DNA from: JANPCX01 sp050916095
GTDB taxonomy: Bacteria > Pseudomonadota > Gammaproteobacteria > Burkholderiales > Burkholderiaceae_C
NCBI GenBank assembly: GCA_050916095.1
Contig: CP050901.1
Coordinates: 4,307,796-4,371,795 of the forward strand
DNA: 64,000 nucleotides
Reading direction: 5' to 3'
Both the position numbers and the translations under genes were made by a program. Each line of letters opens with the position of its first letter. The first letter of the stretch is position 1. The notes beneath the pieces are model-generated. The model was not told the DNA's origin and did no database searches. It saw nothing but the letters and a program-made list of their open reading frames with translations. Positions 1 through 12,006 of this stretch are shown here, in pieces.

Positions 1-13
1 CGCGATTTATCTA

Positions 14-642
14 CTAACCTTTTCCGCAGACTGTTTGAAATCGTTTGTAAATTCGATTCCATTCACGCGACGCATCTGACTCATTCCATTCCATCCGCAT
101 GGAATAAACAACTGAGGGCAACCCATTTCGACAGCCCGCTACGCACTTCATTGGGGGCAATGCCCTGTCACCTTTTGCGCCGGTGATTTCATCAATGTAA
201 GAGGCACCCGCATATGTCGCGCCTGCAAGGGGAAAGTCTTGGTTTGGATGGCAGTGAAACCGAAAAGACTTCGCTGTTTCACTGTAGGTGCAGACACCAA
301 ATTTTTCAACGTGAGCATTCTGCTTCCTGTCTAGAAATGTGCTCATAGAAAAGACCTGGGCACCGTATCTTTGCCCATCTTCCTCTCGCTTCTGACCGGT
401 TGAGTTCAGCTTGTCCAAAAAACTCTCTTGGCCTTTGCGTATTCCGGAGAATTCACATCGACATCGTTTGAAATCATCCACCTTTGGCATCTATTGAAGT
501 CGAATATTTCTAACGAAGTGGTTTCAGCATTTGTGACCGCCGAATAGAAGAAGATGCAAAGAATCGGAAGTTTTCGTATGGCATGACGCTCAAATGTGAA
601 ATGAATGAAGATGAAGGTAGCCTTGACACACTGACAAACCAA
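14..642 (-). pseudogene. Secreted hypothetical protein, broken by a frameshift
   Basis: Two overlapping minus-strand frames join into one plausible exported protein. The upstream frame carries a signal-peptide-like stretch (KLPILCIFFYSAVTNA) followed by residues ending AKAKRVF. It then runs into a stop, while the next frame continues LDKLNSTGQKR and on to a Cys-rich end. The switch lies at a run of six T (minus strand, about 417-422); seven T would fuse the frames. No ATG precedes the signal peptide in its frame; a TTG at 642 is the best candidate start. I do not recognise the family. The region is more AT-rich than its neighbours. It could be a true pseudogene, a phase-variable gene or a sequencing error. 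Confidence 0.5.
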
Positions 643-903
643 CGAATAGTCTGCGCCGTCAAAGCGAAGACTTTGTTCCTCTGATTTTTTTCCACGAGGG
701 GTATGGGTGAGCGATTCCAAGTGGTGGTTTGGCAGGTAAGTCGCACCTGTCATTCGCAGTGTCGGGGTCAACCATGGGCCGCTCCTTTGGCAACCCAGGT
801 GCGGCGTGCCTTTCTCGATCCCCAAGCGGAATAGGCGTCCACCGTCTGTTATGTCCAATCTGCAACCATCAGCTCAACACACAAGCAGCGTTTTCCCCGC
901 AGC

Positions 904-1710
904 TCACATCTCAGCCCCGCGCTCATCCACCTCAATGGTCACGCCCCAGGCGCCGGTGTTGTCAAAGATGTTGTCATCGTTGATGCACAGCTCCAAGGGG
1001 CCGGTGCTTCTGACCACGAAGGACTTGCCGATGCCGCCTTGTTCGATCTGGCTGGTGCCGTTGCTGCTGTTGATGCGCAGAACCAGCGAATGCGCTTTAA
1101 GGCCTGGAAAGGGGAAGGTGAAGGGTGGCCCCAGCGCCACTTCGGGCGAGCCATCAATGCCGCGTGGCGGAACAAAACCACCCATGCCCATCTTGGCCTG
1201 TCCATTGCTGGCATCGCCCACGGTGACCCGACTGCCTTGGCGCAGCGGAGGCACGCCCGCCAACACATTGCATGCGCTTGTCAGCCCGGCGGCGCTCACG
1301 CCCACGGCCTTGAAGGTGGGCTCCACCGTGACCTCGGTGCTGGTGCGGCCCAGGCAGTCCGACACGGTTTCGGCCGTCACTTTTTTGGGGCCGCCCCAGC
1401 CGGTGTAGGTGTGTCCCACCCCCACCTTGCCTGCCAGGTCGGCTGGGGCCACCTCCTGGGAGGTGCCATCACCAAACAGCACACGAATCCTGCCGCAGAC
1501 GCCCCGGCCCGAAACGGTGAAGCCGCTGCTGGGGCGGTTGAGCACGATGCGGTTGAATTCCCTGACTTCTTCCTTCCTGTCTGGCGAGAGCGTGGGGGTG
1601 AGCGCTCGGGTGTTGTGTTGGATGGACTGGATGGCGGGTGTGTTGCATGCTGCCAGCGTGCTGGTCATCAGCAGAGCAGCGATGCATTTGACGGTTGGTC
1701 CCTTTTGCAT
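904..1710 (-). CDS. Lipoprotein with PKD-like and LecA-like domains
   Basis: 268 residues from the ATG at 1710, which has a GGAAG ribosome site just upstream; longer in-frame starts lack one. The N-terminus is a lipoprotein signal with lipobox LAAC (Cys22). Residues of about 65-120 contain a GDGT motif followed by GHTYTG, the pattern of a PKD-type beta-sandwich. The last 100 residues (SLVLRI, a Gly-rich loop, then LCINDD, a DNTG turn and VTIEV) resemble the calcium-dependent galactose lectin LecA/PA-IL jelly roll. It is probably a surface or periplasmic lipoprotein that binds sugar or calcium. The domain reading is by eye; the lipoprotein call is firm and the lectin call is moderate. It stands alone, with no operon partner. 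Confidence 0.65.
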   Translation of the reverse strand: MQKGPTVKCIAALLMTSTLAACNTPAIQSIQHNTRALTPTLSPDRKEEVREFNRIVLNRPSSGFTVSGRGVCGRIRVLFGDGTSQEVAPADLAGKVGVGHTYTGWGGPKKVTAETVSDCLGRTSTEVTVEPTFKAVGVSAAGLTSACNVLAGVPPLRQGSRVTVGDASNGQAKMGMGGFVPPRGIDGSPEVALGPPFTFPFPGLKAHSLVLRINSSNGTSQIEQGGIGKSFVVRSTGPLELCINDDNIFDNTGAWGVTIEVDERGAEM

Positions 1711-2108
1711 GGTTCTTCCTTTCGCCTGATCAAGTGGCAGGGATGTCGGGGCACCGCTGCAAGTGTGATGCTGGTGCATGTTTGCTGTGTGGTTTGACGA
1801 TCTTACTGAAGCACAGCCGTTGAGCCGCGCACCTGGGTGCCGACAAACAAATGGCCCAGGGGACGATGGCGGCCTTGAGGTTAGGCCCCCAAGGTTGAAG
1901 GCATGCTGAATTTACCCATCGGTGTACTCACCCGCCCCCATGCCAATAAAGGATCGCGATGACCTTCTGGTCGCTTCTTTTTTATCGGATGCAATCCACC
2001 TCTAGAAGATCAACGACGAACCATGGGCCACCGAGGCGTCAAACGAGTTGAAAGACAAGGGAGGATCAAGATGGGTAGCCCAATCCATTCGTGGCTGTAC
2101 CCAACCCC
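1711..2108. other. Intergenic region, no gene seen
   Basis: About 400 bases between two genes whose 3' and 5' ends face it. I see no convincing coding frame. The only structured element is a plus-strand hairpin followed by a T-run at 1956-1983, listed separately. Confidence 0.5.
1956..1983 (+). terminator. Possible rho-independent terminator without an upstream gene
   Basis: On the plus strand GCGATGACC, loop TTCT and GGTCGC form a short stem followed directly by TTCTTTTTTAT. No plus-strand gene ends here, so it may terminate an unannotated small RNA or be chance. Confidence 0.3.
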
Positions 2109-2705
2109 TCAGCCCTCTTTGAGTTCCATGTGATAAGTCGCCCAAGGACAAAGGCTATAGCGCTCGTTGAGCGGCTTGGCCATCAAGTCAGGAAATTTGT
2201 CAGCTTCATAGACAGCCCAAAGCGGACCCAGGCCACCCAGCGCCATGGGGCGGCCGTCCAGATGCGTGGCGAGGATGAAGCGTCGCTGAACAATTTCAGA
2301 TACAGGCAGCAGCACCGCATACCCATCAACGGCCCGAAGCAGTGCGGACATCTTGTCGTTGGGCACAGCACCAGTCGCCTTGATGACATCCATTAGCAGC
2401 GGTCCCTTGAGCGTGTGGGCCTTGCCGTCGTACTCCAGCGTGGTGCGGATGGACGTCGCGGGCATGCCCATCAGCGCATTGAAGTCGAAACCGTGCGCCT
2501 TGGAAAAACCCACCTTCTGCTTGACCATCATTTGATCGAGCGCGGGGTCAAGGGGACCTCTGTTGCCTGCGCCAATGAATCCGCTGACCGTCAGCAGCAC
2601 CGGGCCTGAGACTGTTCGCGGCGCATGTTGGGCGTGCGCGGAAAACGCCGCAGCCGCCGAGCCGGCAACAACGGCAGTGGTTTTCAGTAGTTCACGTTTG
2701 TTCAA
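2109..2705 (-). CDS. Exported molybdopterin-binding-domain protein
   Basis: 198 residues starting at a TTG (2705) that has AGGAG six bases upstream; the start overlaps the end of the SDR gene, suggesting translational coupling. The N-terminus (NKRELLKTTAVVAGSAAAA, then AHAQ) is a signal peptide of Tat-like character, though the twin-arginine is only KR. The body shows segments typical of the sulfite-oxidase-like molybdopterin-binding fold in its short single-domain form: an LTVSGFI-type start, the RTTLEYDGKAHTLKGPLL segment, LLRAVDGYAVLLPVSE and the WAVYEADKFP region. No cofactor-binding cysteine is obvious, as in many small members, so catalytic competence is unclear. Periplasmic location is inferred. 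Confidence 0.7.
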   Translation of the reverse strand: MNKRELLKTTAVVAGSAAAAFSAHAQHAPRTVSGPVLLTVSGFIGAGNRGPLDPALDQMMVKQKVGFSKAHGFDFNALMGMPATSIRTTLEYDGKAHTLKGPLLMDVIKATGAVPNDKMSALLRAVDGYAVLLPVSEIVQRRFILATHLDGRPMALGGLGPLWAVYEADKFPDLMAKPLNERYSLCPWATYHMELKEG

Positions 2706-3435
2706 TCGGTTCTCCTGAGTCGGCCGCACCGGCGACGAGCGCTTTCATCGCTGCGTAGGTATAAATTGCACTCACGCCCGGTTCAGTGCGAGCAACCGCC
2801 ACCATGGCCCGTGCAATTTCTGTTGTTCGAATTGGGCGGTACCTGGTAGGTATCAGCGGCGACAGCAGTGACATCGTGGTTGCCAGCGCCCCAGGGGTGT
2901 GCTGAGAACCCATGATCAAAGAAGGCCGAAAGATACTCACCAGGGGCGGGCCGTGACTCAGCACGGCCTGTTCGGCTTCTCCCTTCACCCGAGCGTATCG
3001 AGGCATCCCTGCCGCCCCTGAACCCGTGGCACTGGCATGGATGTCGGCCCCTATTGCGGACATGAATGCAAGGTGACGAACCCGTCCAGATTCCTTCAGC
3101 CCGGCGGCAAAGGCGGCATTGAGTTCGACATCCACGGCCCGGTGCTGCGCCAGTGACAGTTTTGCCGTGCCGGCGCCCACGCCGAGAACACTGAACCCAA
3201 CGGCGGGCGTGTCGCCATCTCGCAAGGCGGCGAGCACGGCTTGCCTCAGTCCCTGCGGCTGCATGTCGGGCACCAATCGCTCCTCCACCATCGTTCCTGC
3301 GCTACCCTGCGGAAGAACCGAACGACGACCCACGATGACGACGCGGTTGAAATGCGCCGAGTTCAGGATCTCAGCGAGCAGCGCTTGGCCCACTGAGCCA
3401 GAGGCACCAAGAATGATGGCCGACTTCGCGGACAT
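2692..3435 (-). CDS. NAD(P)-binding atypical SDR oxidoreductase
   Basis: 247 residues from the ATG at 3435, which places the Rossmann glycine motif (GASGSVG) close to the N-terminus, as the family requires; an upstream ATG at 3480 would add an unusual extension. Further motifs are VGRRS after the second strand and a YARVK segment giving the Tyr-x-x-x-Lys pair. It resembles HTATIP2/NmrA-like atypical short-chain dehydrogenases. Substrate unknown. The stop overlaps the start of the downstream molybdopterin-domain gene by 14 bases, so the two are co-translated. Confidence 0.75.
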   Translation of the reverse strand: MSAKSAIILGASGSVGQALLAEILNSAHFNRVVIVGRRSVLPQGSAGTMVEERLVPDMQPQGLRQAVLAALRDGDTPAVGFSVLGVGAGTAKLSLAQHRAVDVELNAAFAAGLKESGRVRHLAFMSAIGADIHASATGSGAAGMPRYARVKGEAEQAVLSHGPPLVSIFRPSLIMGSQHTPGALATTMSLLSPLIPTRYRPIRTTEIARAMVAVARTEPGVSAIYTYAAMKALVAGAADSGEPIEQT

Positions 3436-3727
3436 GTTGGCTCGTGCGTCCTGATGCTGCAATGACCGCTTAGAAATCATTCGTCGCCATGTGTGCGCTG
3501 CGCCTGGGATCGACCGGCGTGCTCTCGCAGGTGAACCAAACCCGACGGCTCTGCGTGAAACCAGAACCACTGAGCATCGGTGCCCCCTTTGCGCAGAATG
3601 AATTGCATGAATGTGAGCGTTGTGACAGTTGCAAGAATCAGAAAGGCAAACAACACAACAGCGCCGACCTCGCTATAAGAACAACGCGTCTGACATCTTT
3701 AGTGTTAACAGGCCCCAGTCGTCGACG

Positions 3728-4156
3728 TCAGCCTTGCTTTTGCACAGCACAGGACAAGGTTCTTATCTTACTTTCGTCTGAAGCCAACTGCCGCTGATTG
3801 AAATCTTCCACGCTGGCGTATCCCTTGGCCAACCAATAGTCGGGCGTTTGGGGATCAAAAGACAATTCCACAACGGCATAGCGGCATAGAGTGCTTCGCT
3901 GCGCCAACTCAAACGCAATGTGTCTGTTCGGCGTCGTCAACTCGCGCTCCAAAACCTTGTATTTGCTCGGCTTGCAGACGCTGTACGGTGTAGTCCACTG
4001 CAGTGTTCTTTCTTTGACGTACAGCTTGCCCCAACAGCCCCGGCCTTGTCCTTGGAACACGCCAGTGAATGGCCCCTCATTCGCATTGGCGGACGTGAGT
4101 AACAACAATGCCACCCACGGAACACCCAACCATTGGCCAACCTTCTTTTGAATCAT
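3728..4156 (-). CDS. Small secreted hypothetical protein
   Basis: 142 residues. Residues 1-25 form a classic signal peptide (hydrophobic VPWVALLLLTSANA before NEGPF). The mature part has four cysteines (CWGKLY, SVCKP, LCRYA, SCAVQ), suggesting two disulfides in the periplasm. I do not recognise the family. No operon partner; the divergent flank is a short spacer. Confidence 0.6.
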   Translation of the reverse strand: MIQKKVGQWLGVPWVALLLLTSANANEGPFTGVFQGQGRGCWGKLYVKERTLQWTTPYSVCKPSKYKVLERELTTPNRHIAFELAQRSTLCRYAVVELSFDPQTPDYWLAKGYASVEDFNQRQLASDESKIRTLSCAVQKQG

Positions 4157-4311
4157 GGTTTTGCTTTGGGGTTGGCAGGCACTGTGATACCGCGAATGAC
4201 GGACAAAGCGTAGTTAAGTTTGGCAACGGTCAAACAATTGGTGGACACGCCGCCGTGAGGTATGGCCTCGAACCCGTCGCACAGGCCATACACCCAAGGC
4301 GCTTTTGGACT

Positions 4312-5076
4312 TCACCTCAATGCCGCAGCAACAAGTGCAGTTCTTTCTTCGCCGTACAGTTGCTTGAAGGCAACCTCTGGCTCTGGGGTAGCGTACAAAT
4401 CAAGGAACTTGGGCATGCCCCCAGCATTGATGAGATACCGCACAAGCCTGTAGCTTGAAGCATAGTAGCTTTCGCGAAATGCTTGGTCGTGGAGCAGCTT
4501 GGCAGGCGGCACGGCGGTGGTACCTAGAACCTCCAGCACACCATCGGCTACCGGGGGAAACGTCGTGTACCCCTCGCGATTGGGCCCGACTCCGGCACCG
4601 GGATGCAGTTGAAGCGCAAGAAAATCGGCAAGCCCCTCTCTCAGCGTGTGGCTGTGATAACGCCACGTGAGTAAGTGCGCGAGCTCATGTGCATAAGTGG
4701 CGTTACGACCGGATAGCGCCATTTGGGCGACCATGGGATTCAGGAAGAGTACCGCTCTTGGGTTGTTCTGATGCTCATAGCCACCCAAGACATGGGACAC
4801 ACGTGTGTCGGCAGAGACGTACACACGAGCCCGTTCTCCGAGGCTTGCAGCGTCCCAAGTGCGACCCAATGCAGCTTCCATCCGAGTTATTGCACTATCG
4901 GCCAACTTGGCAAGTTCCGGCGATACGGTAGTTCGGTGTTCGTAAAGATCCACCCGACCAACGGAGGCCACAAGACGTGCAGCCTGCATGATCTGGGCAT
5001 CGGTGTTTTGTGCCATCGGCTGCGCCTGGAGCCAGACGGGAAAAAGGGCGAGAAGGAGCGCGCGTACAAGAAGCAT
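4312..5076 (-). CDS. Secreted zinc metalloprotease (HExxH gluzincin type)
   Basis: 254 residues with an N-terminal signal peptide (about 1-19, ending LQAQ). The zinc motif HELAH lies at residues 130-134, and REGLADF supplies a third ligand at Glu147, an HExxH-x12-E arrangement within the range of gluzincin peptidases of the MA clan. The preceding YA and following LLTWRYHSH fit the usual active-site helix. It probably acts in the periplasm or outside the cell; substrate unknown. It is alone between two spacers. Confidence 0.7.
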   Translation of the reverse strand: MLLVRALLLALFPVWLQAQPMAQNTDAQIMQAARLVASVGRVDLYEHRTTVSPELAKLADSAITRMEAALGRTWDAASLGERARVYVSADTRVSHVLGGYEHQNNPRAVLFLNPMVAQMALSGRNATYAHELAHLLTWRYHSHTLREGLADFLALQLHPGAGVGPNREGYTTFPPVADGVLEVLGTTAVPPAKLLHDQAFRESYYASSYRLVRYLINAGGMPKFLDLYATPEPEVAFKQLYGEERTALVAAALR

Positions 5077-5227
5077 GGGTAGTTCCGATGACGTCTAGCG
5101 TGAGATGAATACGGATGAGGATAGTTGCAGCATTCGAACAAATCAACGCCCGATCCTTGCCCGCCGAGGCCAAGCCGTTTTCTCACCGGTTGTTTCCTTA
5201 CACGACAGGACGCCGGTTGGGCTTCAA

Positions 5228-5251
5228 CTGGATTCCCGCCTTCGCGGGAAT
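5228..5251. repeat. Short palindromic repeat (REP-like)
   Basis: GATTCCCGCC, TTC, GCGGGAATG forms a short perfect hairpin (ATTCCCGC/GCGGGAAT). This is a very common dispersed repeat in Burkholderiales genomes. Only one clear copy is in this window, upstream of uvrA. Confidence 0.6.
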
Positions 5252-5362
5252 GAGGTACTGATTGGAGGTGGCGGTGCAAAGCATCCATTCGAATAGCCAC
5301 CGCGCAGGAGTCGATCTTGAGCCCCGCCACTATCATGTTCGGTTTCGCCTTTCGCGCCACCC

Positions 5363-8365
<3,003 letters not shown>

Positions 8366-8431
8366 TCGGCTGCGGCAAGCGAACTTTGCCGCCGGTGGAT
8401 AGACTGCGCTCCACTTCAACTGGAGTCCTCT

Positions 8432-9034
8432 ATGCCGCTGACCATCGACTACTACTTCGCCCCCCAATCTCCCTATGCCTACCTCGGCCATGCGCGGTTT
8501 GTGCAGATGGCTCAAGCGGCGCAGGCCAAGGTGAATGTATTGCCGGTGGATCTGGGCGGTGTGTTTCCGGTATCGGGCGGTTTGCCGCTGGCCAAACGCG
8601 CGCCGCAGCGTCAGGCTTACCGTTTGCTGGAGTTGCGCCGGTTCAGCCAGTGGTTGAAGCTGCCACTGAACCCGCAGCCGAAGTTCTTTCCTGTCAGTGG
8701 TGATGACTCAGCCAAGCTGATCATTGCGGTGGCCATGAAGGATGGCACTGAGGCGGCACTGACACTGGCGGGGGCTGTGCACGCGGCCTGTTGGGCCCAA
8801 GAACGCCACATTGCGGATGAGGCCACTCTGGCCGCCATCCTCCAAGAGCAAGGCCTCAGCCCGGCACGTTTGGAGGACTCTCATTCACAGGCCGTCCACG
8901 AGCATTACCAAAAAAACACCGAGCAGGCGATTGCGGCGGGTGTATTTGGCGTGCCCAGTTACGTCATCGATGGCGAAGTTTTCTGGGGCCAAGACCGGTT
9001 GGACTTTGTGCAGCGTCGTTTGATGGCAGGCTGA
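8432..9034 (+). CDS. 2-hydroxychromene-2-carboxylate isomerase family protein
   Basis: 200 residues of the DsbA-like thioredoxin fold, kappa-GST branch. The start (IDYYFAPQSPYAYLGHARF) carries the Ser/Pro-Tyr motif of this family instead of CxxC, and the C-terminal GVFGVPSYVIDGEVFWGQDRL is diagnostic (cis-Pro loop and WGQDR). These enzymes isomerise 2-hydroxychromene-2-carboxylate in naphthalene degradation, with glutathione as cofactor. No aromatic catabolic genes are nearby, so the in vivo substrate is open. It follows uvrA after 66 bases. Confidence 0.85.
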   Translation: MPLTIDYYFAPQSPYAYLGHARFVQMAQAAQAKVNVLPVDLGGVFPVSGGLPLAKRAPQRQAYRLLELRRFSQWLKLPLNPQPKFFPVSGDDSAKLIIAVAMKDGTEAALTLAGAVHAACWAQERHIADEATLAAILQEQGLSPARLEDSHSQAVHEHYQKNTEQAIAAGVFGVPSYVIDGEVFWGQDRLDFVQRRLMAG

Positions 9035-9117
9035 CACCCTGAGCAAGCCACAGAGTCCTTCATGTTCAGGGCATGACATGGGCCTTGCCAAGGGTCGCTT
9101 ACGCCACAATCTGGGGC

Positions 9118-11937
9118 ATGTCGACCCCGATCCCTCTTGACCCAAACGCCAGGCGTCTTGCGCTGCTGAGTGAGTTGAGTGTCCTGGGCACGCCGCCCGA
9201 AGACAGTTTCGACACCTTGGCTCGCTGCGCCGCCACGGCCACAGGCTGTTCGGTGGCTGTGCTGAGTTTGTTGGGAGAGGATCGTCTTTGGTTCAAAGCC
9301 ACCTATGGCGTGAGCGAAACGCATTGTCCCGTAGAGGGTTCGTTTTGCAGCCATGCTTTTGCGCACAACGATTTGTTTGTGGCGGCCCATGCGGCTGAAG
9401 ATGTCCGTTTCAACCAGCACCCTTGGGTCATCGGGCCTAAACATCTGAATTTTTATGCCAGCGTGCCCGTGTTGATCGACGGCGTGCGTGTGGGGTCACT
9501 GTGTGTGATGGACACACAAACCTCAGAACTAACCTCCACCGCACAAGAGGTGCTGTGGCACTTGGCTAGGCTGGCCACAGGCTTGTTGGAAAGTCGTCGC
9601 CATCTCACCCAGCTGCAGCATGAGCGCCAACGCATGAGCGACTTCGCACGGGCTTCGGGTGACTGGATGTGGGAGGTCGATGCCGACTTTCGCTGCACAT
9701 GGGTGTCGGATTCATTTGAAACCATCACCCAAATTCCTGTTCAACAAGTCATCGGAACGAGGTTGGCAGACGGCCCCCTGCTCAACGCACAAGGTGACGT
9801 ATTGCCCGACACCACATTCTTGGGATTGCTGAAACAGCAGCGGGCGTTTGTCCGCATGACCACGCTGCGAGAAACACCGCGAGGTTGCATGCAGGTGTCG
9901 CGCAGTGCCGTTCCCCGCTTCGACGCCCAGGGCCGATTCGCGGGTTTTCGCGGCACGGCGAGCGACATTTCAGAATCTATTCGCATCCACAAACAACTGG
10001 CCTCACAAGACGCTTTGCTGAGGCAGCTCTCGGCCCAGGTGCCGGGCATCATTTACCAGTACCACCAGCGGCCCGATGGCTTCGGGCGCTACCAATACGT
10101 CAGCGATGCGGCACGTGCGATGCTGGGCATTGAACCGCCGAGTGAAACCGATTACCAGCCATACACCGAAGAGCGCCTGCCCTACCGCATGGTCCACCCG
10201 CAGGACAAAAAGAAGTACCTGGAGAGTTTGCGCACCGCCGCGCAGACCGTTGAACCCTGGTTTTGCGAATACCGTTTGGTGTTGGCGGACGGACGCATTC
10301 TTTGGATGGAGACACGCGCCACCGCGCAGCGGCAAATCGACGGCAGCCTGTTGTGGCACGGTTTTGCCACCGACATCACCGAGCGCAAACAAATTGAACT
10401 GGCCTTGCGCGAGGCCCAGGAACGTTTTGAATTGGCGTCGGAGGCTGCAGGCATCGGCCTGATGCGTTTGGATGTGGCCTCTGGGCTGCTGCATTTGGAT
10501 CAACGCGCCTGCATCAACCATGGCTTGACGCAGCCAGGCATTGAGCTCCAACCAAAAGTTTGGCTCTCGCGCATCCACATTGACGACCGCACTGCGGTTG
10601 AAAAAGCCGCGTGGCATGCGTTCAAAAGTGGCGAGACCTTGGACGTTCGTTTTCGTGTGGTCTGGCCCAACGACCGGGTGGTTGTGCTGGAGGTGGTGGC
10701 ACGCGGCACTTACCTGTTGGATGGCAAAGCAGCCGGCATGTCAGGCACCTGCCGCGATGTCAGCGCTGCGGTGCAGAACGAAAGCTTGCAGCGCGAGAAA
10801 GAGGCGGCCGAGCGCGCCAACCGTGCCAAGAGTGAATTCTTGTCGCGTGTCAGCCATGAGCTGCGCACCCCGCTCAACGGCATCCTCGGGTTCGCGCAGC
10901 TGATGCAACTGGACCGCGCCCAACCGCTGCAGGGTGACCAACAGCGGCGATTGGAGAGCGTGCTGCGCGCAGGAAGGCATTTACTCGACCTGATCAACGA
11001 GGTGCTCGACTTGAGTCGCATCGAAAGCGAAGACTTCCGTCTGAGCCTGCAACCGGTGAACTTGTCTGAGTCGGTCAACATTTGTTTGAACTTGGTTCAG
11101 CCCCTGGCAGACGGATCCGCAGTTCAATTGCCCACTACGGCATTGCCCGGATGCATGGTGCAGGCCGACCCACGGGCGCTGGAGCAGGTGCTGATGAATC
11201 TGCTCTCCAACGCCATCAAATACAACCGACCGCACGGCGCGGTGTACATCAGTGTGGGTGAAGAAGGCAAGCAAGTGGTGCTGTCTATACGCGACGAAGG
11301 TCTGGGCCTGTCAACAGAACAACAAGCGGCCCTTTTCCAGCCATTCAACCGTTTGGGTGCCGAGCGCACCCGCATTGAAGGCAGTGGTTTGGGCCTGGTG
11401 ATTTCTCGCGACTTGGTGCGGGCCATGGGTGGCGCGTTGACGGTAGAAAGTCAGCTTGGACAAGGGGCAGTCTTCAGTCTGGTTTTGCCACTGGCCAGCG
11501 ACACTGCGACCAAAGAAACCGCCCCCACTATGGCAAGAGAAAGTCCTGCGCCCCGGGGAGCACCAACCCAGCGATGCGTGCTTTATATCGAAGATGAGCC
11601 CATCAATGTGATGTTGATGGAAGAGATTTTCCGCAGGCAACCCAGTTGGACCTTGCTCGCGGCCAGCGATGGCCAGCAAGGCTTGAGGCTGGCGCGAACA
11701 CATCAACCCGATCTGCTGCTGGTCGACATGAATTTGCCCGACATGAATGGCCTGCAGGTGCTGCAGCAGCTGCGAGCGGACGCCGCGACACGGCATTTGC
11801 GCTGCGTGGTGCTGTCGGCCGACGCCCTGCCCGACCAAGTATCGGCGGCGCTGGCTGCCGGTTTCAGCGACTACTGGACCAAACCAATCGACGTGCCCTT
11901 GGTCCTCGGCAAGTTGGCACAGTGTTTGGAAAGATAA
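9118..11937 (+). CDS. Hybrid sensor histidine kinase: GAF-PAS(x3)-HisKA-HATPase-REC
   Basis: 939 residues from the ATG at 9118, chosen because the GAF-type N-terminal region starts right after it. Order: GAF (about 20-165, ending SVPVLIDGVRVGSLCVMD), then three PAS/PAC units separated by FRGTASDIS, WHGFATDITERKQ and SGTCRDVSAA. Next comes the dimerisation/phosphoacceptor domain with SHELRTPLNG (His580), and the ATPase domain with NLLSNAIKYNR, DEGLGL and GSGLGLVISR. The C-terminal receiver domain has phospho-acceptor Asp870 (LLVDMNLPD) and YWTKP. There are no membrane segments, so it is a cytosolic sensor. No partner response regulator is adjacent; output must be through another protein. Confidence 0.92.
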   Translation: MSTPIPLDPNARRLALLSELSVLGTPPEDSFDTLARCAATATGCSVAVLSLLGEDRLWFKATYGVSETHCPVEGSFCSHAFAHNDLFVAAHAAEDVRFNQHPWVIGPKHLNFYASVPVLIDGVRVGSLCVMDTQTSELTSTAQEVLWHLARLATGLLESRRHLTQLQHERQRMSDFARASGDWMWEVDADFRCTWVSDSFETITQIPVQQVIGTRLADGPLLNAQGDVLPDTTFLGLLKQQRAFVRMTTLRETPRGCMQVSRSAVPRFDAQGRFAGFRGTASDISESIRIHKQLASQDALLRQLSAQVPGIIYQYHQRPDGFGRYQYVSDAARAMLGIEPPSETDYQPYTEERLPYRMVHPQDKKKYLESLRTAAQTVEPWFCEYRLVLADGRILWMETRATAQRQIDGSLLWHGFATDITERKQIELALREAQERFELASEAAGIGLMRLDVASGLLHLDQRACINHGLTQPGIELQPKVWLSRIHIDDRTAVEKAAWHAFKSGETLDVRFRVVWPNDRVVVLEVVARGTYLLDGKAAGMSGTCRDVSAAVQNESLQREKEAAERANRAKSEFLSRVSHELRTPLNGILGFAQLMQLDRAQPLQGDQQRRLESVLRAGRHLLDLINEVLDLSRIESEDFRLSLQPVNLSESVNICLNLVQPLADGSAVQLPTTALPGCMVQADPRALEQVLMNLLSNAIKYNRPHGAVYISVGEEGKQVVLSIRDEGLGLSTEQQAALFQPFNRLGAERTRIEGSGLGLVISRDLVRAMGGALTVESQLGQGAVFSLVLPLASDTATKETAPTMARESPAPRGAPTQRCVLYIEDEPINVMLMEEIFRRQPSWTLLAASDGQQGLRLARTHQPDLLLVDMNLPDMNGLQVLQQLRADAATRHLRCVVLSADALPDQVSAALAAGFSDYWTKPIDVPLVLGKLAQCLER

Positions 11938-11947
11938 CGTCGGAGGC

Positions 11948-11973
11948 AAAAAAAGCCGGTGCGTTGCACCGGC
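11948..11973 (-). terminator. Rho-independent terminator of the SWIB gene
   Basis: On the minus strand a perfect 8-bp stem (GCCGGTGC / GCACCGGC, 3-base loop) is followed by seven T. It lies just past the stop of the SWIB gene, and also beyond the end of the convergent histidine kinase gene. Confidence 0.85.
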
Positions 11974-12006
11974 CTGTTCCGCAGATTGAATCTGCAACTA
12001 AAGGCT

